DNA from: CAJCIT01 sp963771305
GTDB taxonomy: Bacteria > Acidobacteriota > Terriglobia > Bryobacterales > Bryobacteraceae
NCBI GenBank assembly: GCA_963771305.1
Contig: CAVYTS010000026.1
Location: 620,001-684,000 of the forward strand
Reading direction: 5' to 3'
DNA length: 64,000 nt
The notes under the pieces are model-generated. The model searched no databases, was not told the DNA's origin, and was given only the letters and a program-made list of their open reading frames with translations. This document shows, one piece after another, positions 18,401-27,489 of the stretch (position 1 is its first letter; each line of letters opens with the position of its first letter). A program made the translations under genes and the position numbers.

Positions 18401-19048
18401 TCACTTCAACTGCGCGTCCAAATCCTCAAAGCGCCGCTTGAGATCGGCCAACTCCGCCCCCAGTCTCCGAACTTCCTCTTCCAATTGCGCCATCCGGCTT
18501 GGCTCCGCCGCACCCGCACTCTCGCCCCCCCAATCACTTCCCGCTTCCAGCGCGGGCTCTCCACTGAGCAGGTGGGCGTAGCGTGCCTCTTTCTGGCCCG
18601 GCTGCCTGGGTAGCTTTTTCGCGAGAGGGGTCTCCGGCCATTCCGCCAGCCTCTCCATGGTCCGTTCGGCCTCTTCCAGGTCAGCGAAGGCAAAGATCCG
18701 TTCAGACCGGTCTTTGATTTCGCCCAGTGTTTGCGGTCCACGCAGTAGTAACGTATTAAGCACTGCCAGCTCGCGCCGCCCCAGGTTCAGAGTCTCCGAA
18801 ATGCGCTGCCCGTATTTGTTCACGCGTCCGTTGCCGATGATCGTCACCGCCAGCTTCTTCGCGCGCAGTCGAAGTATCGCGTCGGCGACATCATCCTCGC
18901 CGTAGTCAACCACCGGATGCCGGTTCGATTTCTGGTTGCAGGCGTTCACCAGCGCGTTCATCGAAAGCGGGTAGTATTCCGGTGTCGTCGCTTCTTTCTC
19001 GATCAGCGCCCCCAACACACGCACTTCAACATCATCGAGTGGTTCCAT
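18401..19048 (-). CDS. yceH: YceH-family protein (DUF480, UPF0502)
   Basis: A 215-residue protein with two winged-helix units, starting MEPLDDVEVRVLGALIEKEA and containing YYPLSMNALVNACNQKSNR, the signature region of YceH/UPF0502. A C-terminal coiled coil (LEEEVRRLGAELADLKRRF) is unusual but common in long members. The function of the family is not settled. It lies 5 bases after the stop of the leftward siroheme-synthesis gene and convergent with the permease. Confidence 0.88.
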   Translation of the reverse strand: MEPLDDVEVRVLGALIEKEATTPEYYPLSMNALVNACNQKSNRHPVVDYGEDDVADAILRLRAKKLAVTIIGNGRVNKYGQRISETLNLGRRELAVLNTLLLRGPQTLGEIKDRSERIFAFADLEEAERTMERLAEWPETPLAKKLPRQPGQKEARYAHLLSGEPALEAGSDWGGESAGAAEPSRMAQLEEEVRRLGAELADLKRRFEDLDAQLK

Positions 19049-19053
19049 GCCTT

Positions 19054-19713
19054 CTAGTTTGCCGGATCGGCACTTGTCGATTCGTGGATTGCTTCCTCGA
19101 TGAGCTCTCGCACCTGCTCGGCCGCTTCCTGCTGATGCCCCTCGCGCAGCTTTGCCAGAACGCTAGAGTCGACGATCCGGTACCAAAGATCACGGCGTCG
19201 GGCGAAGTCAGTGATCTGTGCGGTGATGGCCGGGCGGGCTTCTTTAAGCAGTGCGAGCAAGGCGCCGTATTCCGGTCCGATCTCACGCTCCAGCCGCTGT
19301 CGCAGTCGTACGGCCAAAGCCGGCGCCCAACCGTTGGTCGAGATGGCGATGTTCAAGTCACCTTGGCGGTGGACCGAGCCAAAACTAAAACGGCAGTGTT
19401 CAGGATCGTCCACGGAATTGCAGAGGACACCGCGCTCCTCCGCCAGTCGAAAGATCTCCGAATTGTCTTCATGATCGGTGATGACCAGAAGACATCCGTC
19501 CAAATCGGCGGGCTCAAACGCTCGCCGCTTCCAGATCACCAGCGCCATGGCGGCCCAGTGGTCAATTTCAGGAATAGCGGTTGGATTGACGTACAGCGCC
19601 TCCGCGCCGGCGTCAATCAGAGCCTTGACTTTGCCCGCGACTTCGTATCCCGCTCCGGTTACCAGGCAGCGTTTGCCAGTCACATCCAGAAACACCGGGA
19701 AACGAAAGTTCAT
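19054..19713 (-). CDS. Precorrin-2 dehydrogenase / sirohydrochlorin ferrochelatase
   Basis: A 219-residue siroheme-synthesis enzyme equivalent to the N-terminal part of CysG (Met8/SirC type). It oxidises precorrin-2 with NAD and may insert iron to give siroheme for sulfite and nitrite reductases. The N terminus FPVFLDVTGKRCLVTGAG holds the NAD-binding loop, with GYEVAGKV where many members have GGGxVA. Later motifs are AVSTNGWAPA-like AISTNGWAPALAVRLRQ. No sulfite-reductase gene is nearby. Confidence 0.85.
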   Translation of the reverse strand: MNFRFPVFLDVTGKRCLVTGAGYEVAGKVKALIDAGAEALYVNPTAIPEIDHWAAMALVIWKRRAFEPADLDGCLLVITDHEDNSEIFRLAEERGVLCNSVDDPEHCRFSFGSVHRQGDLNIAISTNGWAPALAVRLRQRLEREIGPEYGALLALLKEARPAITAQITDFARRRDLWYRIVDSSVLAKLREGHQQEAAEQVRELIEEAIHESTSADPAN

Positions 19714-19741
19714 CTCGGGGTTACGAACTCAACGACGAGTG

Positions 19742-20686
19742 TCACGAGTGCTCCGCACCAGCTTCGGCGTCAACCGTCCGATGCCCGGCAGCCCTGGCTT
19801 CAGGGTCGTCTCCAAGTTTGTCGGCTAAGTCCGGTCGTACCGTACGTAGGATTTGTTGAGCCACTCTGGTGCCATGGTGAAAGGTCTGCGCATAGAGCGT
19901 TTCGCGCTCTTCACGCGTGTAGGCGTAGCCGATGCGGTAGAACCGCTCGATCGAGGCGCCCACCACCCGCGTTCCGGCGTAGGCGATGGCAGCTTTCGAA
20001 ATCAAACCCCCACCAAAAGGAATCTTGCCCGCGAGTTGACGAGCTAAGGCGCGCCAGCCGAAAGCGCTGGCAATCACTGCGGCAACTTCGGACTTCTGCT
20101 CCAAATAGCCAACTTGCCGGTCGCTGGCCGCCGCCAGCAGAAAGGCCATTCGGATCTGGTTCATGGTGATGAAAGCCGTGTCCGACGTGAATTCCGCAAT
20201 GGCCCATGGAAGCTCGATAATGGTGGGAATGATGTCCGGCAGCGCCGTAGCCATTGAAAAGAGAGCATTCTCGCGGCTGATCTTCTTAATCAGATGCTCG
20301 ACGTACGACCGGCGGAAGACTTCGAAATGACGAGCCAACGGTACGGCCAGATCCTCGTGTTTCGAGAGAATCCGTTTCACCACCAACTCAGGTTCCTGCC
20401 GGTGAAACACGAGCGCTCGCGCCGGGGCGACAACGCCTTCGTCATAAATCGCCAGGTCGTAGCGCAAGGCATTTTGCGGCGCCGGCCCCCGCGTCAGCGC
20501 TTCCAGCGACTCTTTCCGCCGCCGGTCAAACAGGCCTTCCAGGAAAAACTCCTCTATTCGCCGGTATGCTTCATTGGTATGTGCGTACAGGGCGATGTTC
20601 AATTGCCGCTCGCCGAGCTCACGTACTTTTGCCGGGTTCAGGTTCCGAACTGCGTTCCGAATGCCAGCCAACGCGATGACGCTCAT
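19742..20686 (-). CDS. DUF697 (YcjF-like) membrane-associated protein
   Basis: A 314-residue protein. The N-terminal 150 residues are helical and unassigned. From about residue 155 the sequence resembles DUF697: ALPDIIPTIIELPWAIAEFT, RMAFLLAAASDR, then IPFGGGLISKAAIAYAGTRV, which contains the typical hydrophobic glycine-rich helix. DUF697 proteins often accompany stress-related GTPases; none is adjacent here. Probably membrane associated. Confidence 0.7.
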   Translation of the reverse strand: MSVIALAGIRNAVRNLNPAKVRELGERQLNIALYAHTNEAYRRIEEFFLEGLFDRRRKESLEALTRGPAPQNALRYDLAIYDEGVVAPARALVFHRQEPELVVKRILSKHEDLAVPLARHFEVFRRSYVEHLIKKISRENALFSMATALPDIIPTIIELPWAIAEFTSDTAFITMNQIRMAFLLAAASDRQVGYLEQKSEVAAVIASAFGWRALARQLAGKIPFGGGLISKAAIAYAGTRVVGASIERFYRIGYAYTREERETLYAQTFHHGTRVAQQILRTVRPDLADKLGDDPEARAAGHRTVDAEAGAEHS

Positions 20687-20689
20687 TGT

Positions 20690-22220
20690 TTAGACCTCAT
20701 GTGAAACGGGGGACCGACAACCACTAAGGCGCAAGACCACCTTTAGCTTATCTTGCCATTCTAGATTGAGTCCTACTCGTTCGACGCAGATCTTAGAGGG
20801 GAAGTATCGCAGGATTGTGTCCGTGGCGAGATGAAAGCAGCTCGCCGGCGCCACCCGGAACAGCTTCGGCGCCTCTCGTAAGACGCTCATTCCTGGAAAC
20901 AAGTTGTCAAGTTCTCCTCGTCTGCTGTGCCACGCAATGCGTATCCAGTAGTCGAGCGCTTGCAAGGGCAAATGGATATCCTCGCCCGCTTTCAGTTCCA
21001 ACACTGTCAGCCGCCCTTCTCTGGAGATCGCCAGCAGATCGGCCCGTCCGCTCGCCAGTCCTGATTGCGCCAGGACTTCGCCATGCAGGCGCTCCGGAAG
21101 CAGATTGGCGTCGATTAGTTCCAGATTCGTCCGGACTGCGGCATCCAACCAGCACTCCGGCGATCCCCGATACAGAGGGTGCCGGCGGTCTGGTGCCCCT
21201 GCATGCCGCCGTTGAACCAGTTCAGCCGCTAGCGCTTCCACTTCGTTAGGCGTCAGCGTGTTTCCCGAGAGGAAAGGATCACAAGCTGGGGAACCCCCGC
21301 GGGAAACGCTGCGCGTCTCTCTGGTGGTTCGGAAGCGCGCCCTTCATAAACCTGAGCGAATTCCAAGCCGTTCACCCGCAGGCTTAAGCTGCCGTCATGC
21401 CGGCAAACGGCACTTACATCGTAGCCGCTAACCAGACGTTCCAGCATCGCTCGCTCACTGTCACCCAGCGACGGAGCGGTTTGTCGAGGCAGCAACGAAG
21501 TCTCCAGGTTACCCAGGTCATCCAGATCCACTTCGCCCGCCGAGCCGTATTCATTGAACCGGAACAGCCTGCAGGGCAGCATGTCTTGGTTCAGTTGTTG
21601 AAGCCGTTGGGCCGTTAACTGACCCGCTCCATCGGGAAGGAACAGCGCCAGCGGCAGAGGTCCTGCGATTTCCGGCCTCCGAACGGCGGTGCGGCGTCGC
21701 ACATGGTCATGCCACAACAGCGCAAATGTCAGCAGCGATATTTCGTCATCGCGCGACGGGCATGCCACCGCCACCTGTGTCGCCGACCTACGTTCCAGAA
21801 TGGCTCGCGGAAACACCGGCGAGAACGAACGAGTCAGGTCCATCTCCGACGTCAACGTGGTCACCTGCCAGTCGGCAAACTCCCGCTCCAGCATACGTCT
21901 GAATTGCTCTCCGAATCCGACGCGCTGCCCGTGCAAAGTCTGCGCTGCCGATTGCGGCTTCGCCAGTCCACCAACGTCTGTTTCGCCATCCTTCCGCCAA
22001 ATCGTTCCACCAGGCAATGCAGGGAGGCGGACTTTCGGCTCTCAACCAAAACGATTCGCCTCGAAACAGAGCGCTCCGCCGAAAGAACATGGAGTGTCAG
22101 GCGCCCTGACTGGATCTCCGTAGTCGACTCGCCACGACGCAACACGATCAGTTCATCACCGTGTTCCAGATAGCCAGGCTGTCGGCATCCCGCTAGGAAA
22201 TTCTCTACCGCTTGCTGCAT
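20690..22220 (-). pseudogene. PD-(D/E)XK nuclease-like protein, interrupted by two frameshifts
   Basis: Three consecutive frames form one coherent product of about 508 residues starting at the ATG at 22220 (MQQAVENFLAGCRQPGYLEH). The frame must change near 22048, and again near 21258, where GGGAAACACG would read through as SRENTLTPNEVEALAAEL if one A were added. The last third contains GRADLLAISREGRLTVLELKAG, a D..ExK core typical of restriction-endonuclease-like folds. The N-terminal two thirds is unassigned. It may instead be two genes, but the fit of the junctions argues for one broken gene. Divergent from yggS. Confidence 0.6.
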
Positions 22221-22273
22221 GTCCGTAGCGGATTCGGCAATACAAGCCCGAGCGCCGCCCTTAGAATGGTGAT

Positions 22274-22987
22274 TTGCCACTTGTAATCCCTGACTTCTCC
22301 CAACGACTCGAAATCCTCGAGGCCCGCGTCTCGCGGGCCGTCGCACGAGCGGGTCGCGCACGAGCGAACGTTAAGGTAGTGGCCGTTTCGAAGAAATTCT
22401 CTGCCAGTGCGATAGAACAGGCTTATCTGGCCGGCTTGCGCCACTTCGGGGAGAACTACGTGCAGGAGTTCGCGGCCAAGCAGCCCTTGCTCACGGATCT
22501 TCCGGAGGTTCGCTTCCATTTCATTGGCCACCTCCAGGTGAATAAATCTCGTCAGGCCGCCGCGCTGTTTCAGGTGATCCACACGGTGGATTCTCCCCGG
22601 CTCTTGCAGCGCGTGGACGCAGCGGCGCACGAAGCTGGGAAGGATATCGAGGTCCTTCTTGAAATCAAGCTGTCCGGCGAGGAGAGCAAGAGTGGAGCGG
22701 ACCCTGCAGCCATTCCTGGCCTTTTGGCTGCCGCAAATGCCTGCCACAGCGTTCGTGTTACGGGCTTGATGACCATGCCGCCATGGTCCGAAGATGCTGA
22801 AAAGTCCCGGCCTTACTTCCAACGGCTTGCCGCCATCGGTCGTCAGTACCAGCTGCCGCAGCTATCTATGGGTATGTCCAACGATTTTGAAGTCGCTATC
22901 GAAGAAGGCGCCACTCTCGTGCGAGTCGGCACAGCCTTGTTTGGGCCTCGCCCCAAACCGGCGCCCGCGACGCTCATCGCTTCATGA
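22274..22987 (+). CDS. YggS-family PLP homeostasis protein
   Basis: A 237-residue pyridoxal-phosphate-binding TIM-barrel protein. The PLP Lys is in VVAVSKKF near residue 38; HFGENYVQEF, WHFIGHLQ-like FHFIGHLQVNKSR and LSMGMSNDFEVAIEEG are conserved family segments. It keeps PLP and amino-acid pools balanced rather than acting as an enzyme. The only in-frame start that keeps the N terminus is TTG at 22274. Its stop overlaps the next ATG (22984). Confidence 0.9.
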   Translation: MPLVIPDFSQRLEILEARVSRAVARAGRARANVKVVAVSKKFSASAIEQAYLAGLRHFGENYVQEFAAKQPLLTDLPEVRFHFIGHLQVNKSRQAAALFQVIHTVDSPRLLQRVDAAAHEAGKDIEVLLEIKLSGEESKSGADPAAIPGLLAAANACHSVRVTGLMTMPPWSEDAEKSRPYFQRLAAIGRQYQLPQLSMGMSNDFEVAIEEGATLVRVGTALFGPRPKPAPATLIAS

Positions 22988-24774
22988 CGCGGCTCCAAGC
23001 GATTGCCACGGCGTGCCTGTTGTTCTCATTGTCGCCGAGTCTGATTTCGCAGTCCCGGCCCAGAGACATCCGCTCCGACCTTGGCGTCAGGACCCGGATG
23101 CGTGATGGAGTCGAACTCGTTTCCGACGTCTTCCTTCCCAATGGTTCAGGCCGTTGGCCAACCATATTGGTGCGCACCCCGTACAACCGTCGAGGGGAAG
23201 GAGTCTCGGGCTACAAAATGTTCACATCGCACGGCTACGCCGTGCTTCTGCAGGATGTCCGCGGGCGCTACGACTCCGAGGGTGAATTTGGATCCATCGC
23301 CCAGGAAGGCGCCGATGGCAGCGACACGCTGGACTGGATCGCCGAGCAGCCTTGGTCGAATGGCCGCGTTGGAATGGCAGGAGCGTCCTATCCTGGGATC
23401 GCTGTCTGGCGGGCAGCCGTACAGGGAAATCCGCACCTTGTCGCGATCTTCCCAATGGTCTCCGGCGATGATGAATACCTCGACCGGTTTTACTCGCCGG
23501 GTGGAGCGATGAAGCTTGGTCACCGTCTCCTCTGGATCTCCGATAACTTTCATCCCCGTGGTCGCCTGCAGCCGGATTTCAAGGCCTACATTACCCACTT
23601 GCCGATTCGTACATCGGACGTCGCAGCGGCGGGCCGGGACATTCCTGTGTGGCAAGAAGCGCAGGATCATCCCTCCTACGACAGCTTTTGGCAGCAATTA
23701 AGTTTGCGGCCGCAGCTGGGCAAAGTCGACTGCGCTGTTTTATCAATGGGCGGCTGGTTCGACAATTATGCGCCCAACGATTTGGACGCCTTCAGCAGGC
23801 TGGCGCATCTCGGCCGGGATGTGGAGACCTGGATCGGCCCCTGGGCCCACAACTTCACGTACAGATTCCCGGAGGTCGATTTTGGGCCCGAGTCCCGCCC
23901 GCACGTTCGTTCAATGCAACTATCTTTCTTCGATCGCCGGCTGAAGGAAGCGGCGCCCCCGTCGGCTACGGCGAAAGCGCAGCTGCACTTGTTTGTAATG
24001 GGTCCGAACGTTTGGCGCGAGGAACACGAATGGCCATTGGCCCGCACCCGCTACACGCCTTTCTACCTCACCAGCCAGGGCAAGGCGAATTCGGCTGAAG
24101 GTGACGGTAGCCTAACGGTTTTCCCGCCTGAAAAGAGCAAGTCCAAGGCCGATCATTTCGCCTACGATCCCGTCCAGCCCGTGCCAACTCAGGGCGGCGC
24201 GATCTGCTGTGATGCAAACATCCTCCCGCCCGGGCCGCTCGATCAATCCAGCGTCGAACGCCGCTCGGATGTCCTGGTATATACGTCCGGTCCGCTGCGT
24301 GAAGAGGTGGAAGTGACCGGTCCCGTCCGTGTTCTACTTTACGTCGCGACCTCGGCCAACGATACGGACTTTACCGCCAAGCTCGTCGACGTGCCTCCAG
24401 CGGGAGCACCGCGCCTGATCACCGATGGGATCATTCGCCTCCGCTATCGCCTTTCCCTGACCACCTCCTCTTTCGTAAAACGAAACTCTCCGTATCAGGT
24501 GTCCGTTGATGCCGGCGTCACCAGCTATGTTTTTGCTGCCGGTCATAGAATCCGTCTGGAAGTTTCCAGCAGCAACTTCCCGCGCTTCGATCGGAATCTC
24601 AATACCGTCGAGCCGGTGGCGGACGCCTTCAAACCGATCAAGGCGAACCAGACGGTCTTCCACGAGCGGAAATACCCGTCGGCGCTGATCTTGCCTGTGA
24701 TCCCGGGCACCAAGGCGGGGCCTCCCGAGCCAACTCGCCATCCCACCCTTCACGCAGCCCGCGCCTCGCTGTAG
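22984..24774 (+). CDS. CocE/NonD-family hydrolase (X-Pro dipeptidyl-peptidase S15-like)
   Basis: A 596-residue secreted serine hydrolase with an alpha/beta-hydrolase domain and a C-terminal jelly-roll (PepX_C) domain. A signal peptide covers residues 1-20. The nucleophile Ser is in GMAGASYPGIAVW near residue 140, Asp in NYAPNDLDAF near 260 and His in GPWAHNFTY near 290. The oxyanion Tyr is in TPYNRRG near 64. Family members cleave esters, beta-lactam acyl groups or X-Pro peptides. ATGA overlap with yggS suggests coupling. Confidence 0.88.
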   Translation: MTRLQAIATACLLFSLSPSLISQSRPRDIRSDLGVRTRMRDGVELVSDVFLPNGSGRWPTILVRTPYNRRGEGVSGYKMFTSHGYAVLLQDVRGRYDSEGEFGSIAQEGADGSDTLDWIAEQPWSNGRVGMAGASYPGIAVWRAAVQGNPHLVAIFPMVSGDDEYLDRFYSPGGAMKLGHRLLWISDNFHPRGRLQPDFKAYITHLPIRTSDVAAAGRDIPVWQEAQDHPSYDSFWQQLSLRPQLGKVDCAVLSMGGWFDNYAPNDLDAFSRLAHLGRDVETWIGPWAHNFTYRFPEVDFGPESRPHVRSMQLSFFDRRLKEAAPPSATAKAQLHLFVMGPNVWREEHEWPLARTRYTPFYLTSQGKANSAEGDGSLTVFPPEKSKSKADHFAYDPVQPVPTQGGAICCDANILPPGPLDQSSVERRSDVLVYTSGPLREEVEVTGPVRVLLYVATSANDTDFTAKLVDVPPAGAPRLITDGIIRLRYRLSLTTSSFVKRNSPYQVSVDAGVTSYVFAAGHRIRLEVSSSNFPRFDRNLNTVEPVADAFKPIKANQTVFHERKYPSALILPVIPGTKAGPPEPTRHPTLHAARASL

Positions 24775-24822
24775 ACGGGAGCGAACGCTGAAACTCTGCC
24801 TGGAACCGCGCGAGCCTGTGGC

Positions 24823-24839
24823 GCAGGCTGTCAGCCTGC
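24823..24839. repeat. Perfect palindrome between convergent genes
   Basis: GCAGGCTG and CAGCCTGC flank a single T, giving an almost perfect 17-base palindrome preceded by GCCTGTGGC. It sits in the 134-base gap between two convergent genes and could act as a bidirectional terminator or a REP-like element. No T tract follows. Confidence 0.5.
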
Positions 24840-24908
24840 TGAGCTAGTCGTCTCGGCTTTCACAGCCGTCAACACATGCTTCTGAGCCTTCCGCGTCAGC
24901 GAGTGGAT

Positions 24909-27362
24909 TCACTCGTATCGCAGCGCAACCGTCGGACTCACACTGGCTGCTCTCCACAACGGTATCGCCATTGCTAGCAATACCGCCGCGGCCAACACCA
25001 TTAGGCTGAAAAACAGCGTGAGCGGGTCGGTTCCAGCAACCCCGAAAAGCAAGCGCTTAAGCGCGCGCCCGGAGACCAGAGCAATCGGCGCGCCCAATCC
25101 CAATCCCGCGATCATCAGGGCCAAGCTTTCTCGGGCAAAAAGCCCAGCCACATCACCTCTCTGAGCGCCGACTGCGAACCGCACGCCGATTTCGCGGGTA
25201 CGTCGCAGCACCGAGTAGGCCATCACCCCGTACAGTCCGACACTTGCCAGGGCGATTGCAAGTAGGGCAAAGAGTGTGGAAAGGTAGCCGAGGATTTTCT
25301 CGGTCGATAAGCTTGCCCCTACGTCTGCATCCAGGGTGTGAACAGAATAGACGGGCATTCGCGGATCGATGCTTCGAAGGACGGCCAGCAGTGAAGGGAT
25401 AAGCCTCGCCGGTTCGCGCTGGCTGAGGACCAGGATCGTTAAACCCGATGTCTGGCCCTGCTTTTCGGGCAAGTAGACGGTAGGCTCCGGACCGTTTCGT
25501 ACACTCTGATCTCGCGCATCCTGCACCACGCCGACAATCTCAATGTCGCCACCACCCTGGCGAAACTTCCGACCCAACGGGTCACGATCGCCAAAATAGC
25601 GACGCCCGAACTTTTCCGTCACAATCGCAACCCGCGGACTGTTCATGCGGTCCCGGTCGTTGAAATCTCTTCCCTGTAAAAAGCCCTGCCCAAGCGTGGC
25701 GAAGTAGTCCGCGCTAATGAAGTTGAACGCCACAATATCGTCCCCGGTTTGCTTCGGCGTGTAGCCCGGGACACCAACGCTCATCGAAATCGCCATAGAG
25801 CCATTAGGAACACTGGATGCTAGACTCGCCGCTCTGACGCCAGGCAAAGCTCGTGCTCGCCGCAGGAGTTCGTCCAGAATCATGGTCACCGCTGCGCTTG
25901 AATGGCCGTTGGCCGCGGGATCGACGCGCAAAGCGACAACCTGGCCCGGTCGAAATCCCAAATCGATGCTCATCAGGGTTCGCAGCGTCTGTGTCAGCAG
26001 GCCTGCCGCAAAGACCACCACCAACGATAAGGCGATCTGGACTATAACCAAAGCTCTACGAAGCAACAGCGGGCTCTTACGTCCGCTGCCGGCAGAAACA
26101 CCCGGCCTGGTCGCTTGCCAGGCTGGAAAGAGGCCGAACAGAATGGCAGTGGCAAAAACCAAAGCGATCGAAAACCCAAGCACTGTCAGATCCGGTGTCA
26201 CCTTCCACTCCGTCCACGATGCTTTCCCGACATTGAAAAGAGTGAGCAGGGTTCGGCTGACCCAGAACGATAGGGCGATACCGGCGACGCCCCCCAAAGC
26301 CGCCAGTAATAGACTCTCCATCAGGAGCTGCCGCACGAGTCTCGCGCGCGACGCCCCGATGGACGCGCGCACCTCGAATTCCTTGGGGCGTGCCTGGGCT
26401 CTTGCCAACAACAGATTAGCCAGATTGGCGCAAGCAATCAGCAGAACCAGGGCGACCACAGCCATCAGTACCAATGCCGGTCTTCCAAACGCTGCTCGCA
26501 TTGTGCTAAGTCCCTGGCTGCCATCTTTCAGTTGTAGAACCGTTGGCCTGTCGGGGGTTTGGCCGCCGGCGTTCTCGCGCTCGATCTGTTGAAACACTCG
26601 TTGCGCCTGAACTTCAGCCTGGATGCGGGTCACGCCCGGTTTCAAACGCGCCATCGGACTCAGCCACGAGAGCGTCTTGAGCCAATCCACGCCGGTCGCG
26701 TCTCCGAACGCAGGCATGAAGTCGCCGATTTGAGTTGCTGGGATCCACACGTCGAACCGATGCTCGAGATCAGACCCCCAGAAGCCACGCCCTGTCACGC
26801 CAAGAATGCGATAGCCGTGCCCGTTGAGAAATACGTTTTGTCCAGACACGCCTGGGTTGCCTGCGAATTCACGTTGCCAGAGCCCATAACTGATAACGCA
26901 GACAGGGTTCCCGCCTGCATTCCGAACATCATCACCGATGAAGACCCTCCCGATCGCCGGCTTTGCTTCCAGGGTTTGGAAATACTGACCGGTGACGAGT
27001 TCCCCCATGAGCCATTGTGGGGTGTCGCCCTTCGAAAAACTGACAGCCTTCGGCATTCTCCCAAAGATGCCGCCGAACGCGGAGGTCCGTTTCGCCATCT
27101 CGTCAAGGGTTCTCATGCGCCACACCACGCCCGAGCTTTCGCCGTGATAAGTCTGCGCGAAGGTAACCAGGCGTTCCGGCTCAGGAACGGGCAGCCGCTT
27201 CAGCAAAATGGCGTTTACGAACGAAAAAATAGCGGTGTTGGCGCCAATTCCAAGTGCTAGCGAAACAATGGCCGTGGCGGCAAATGCCGGGCTGCGCAAT
27301 AAGCCACGAAACGCATAGCGCAGGTCCTGCCAGACCCATTCCAAAGGTTGAAGTACCTGCAT
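24909..27362 (-). CDS. MacB/FtsX-type permease, ADOP family
   Basis: An 817-residue second ADOP-type permease, not recently duplicated from the one at 15.7 kb. It starts MQVLQPLEWVWQDLRYAFRG, with SLALGIGANTAIFSFVNAIL in TM1, then MacB core, three TM segments around residues 285-430, and a second unit ending SVSPTVALRYE. The ATG at 27362 is preferred because AGAGGAGA lies about 10 bases upstream; an in-frame GTG at 27386 is the alternative. Function of ADOPs is unproven; export or cell-envelope roles are suspected. Confidence 0.88.
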   Translation of the reverse strand: MQVLQPLEWVWQDLRYAFRGLLRSPAFAATAIVSLALGIGANTAIFSFVNAILLKRLPVPEPERLVTFAQTYHGESSGVVWRMRTLDEMAKRTSAFGGIFGRMPKAVSFSKGDTPQWLMGELVTGQYFQTLEAKPAIGRVFIGDDVRNAGGNPVCVISYGLWQREFAGNPGVSGQNVFLNGHGYRILGVTGRGFWGSDLEHRFDVWIPATQIGDFMPAFGDATGVDWLKTLSWLSPMARLKPGVTRIQAEVQAQRVFQQIERENAGGQTPDRPTVLQLKDGSQGLSTMRAAFGRPALVLMAVVALVLLIACANLANLLLARAQARPKEFEVRASIGASRARLVRQLLMESLLLAALGGVAGIALSFWVSRTLLTLFNVGKASWTEWKVTPDLTVLGFSIALVFATAILFGLFPAWQATRPGVSAGSGRKSPLLLRRALVIVQIALSLVVVFAAGLLTQTLRTLMSIDLGFRPGQVVALRVDPAANGHSSAAVTMILDELLRRARALPGVRAASLASSVPNGSMAISMSVGVPGYTPKQTGDDIVAFNFISADYFATLGQGFLQGRDFNDRDRMNSPRVAIVTEKFGRRYFGDRDPLGRKFRQGGGDIEIVGVVQDARDQSVRNGPEPTVYLPEKQGQTSGLTILVLSQREPARLIPSLLAVLRSIDPRMPVYSVHTLDADVGASLSTEKILGYLSTLFALLAIALASVGLYGVMAYSVLRRTREIGVRFAVGAQRGDVAGLFARESLALMIAGLGLGAPIALVSGRALKRLLFGVAGTDPLTLFFSLMVLAAAVLLAMAIPLWRAASVSPTVALRYE

Positions 27363-27426
27363 AGTTCGGCTCTCCTCTCTTGTCACTCATTTTCAGGATC
27401 GCGTCAAGTGGAGGGAAGTAGCGGGC

Positions 27427-27439
27427 GGGATGGCATCCC
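27427..27439. repeat. Short palindrome GGGAT-GGC-ATCCC
   Basis: A 13-base palindrome just upstream of the permease gene and next to the IS element. The core GGATGGCATCC recurs at 35887-35903 upstream of another gene. Two copies are too few to define a family. Confidence 0.35.
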
Positions 27440-27489
27440 ATAAGCGCCGAGCTTAGTCTTTGGGGCTTAGGGCTGACGCAAAAACAACT

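Noticed and set aside
18982..20169. Long rightward frame over the siroheme and DUF697 genes
   Set aside because: Antisense to two leftward genes with clear family motifs; the product is Arg/Ser-rich and domain-free.
25882..27260. Rightward frames inside the second permease
   Set aside because: Antisense to a continuous 817-residue FtsX-type protein; codon use and composition are those of a shadow frame.
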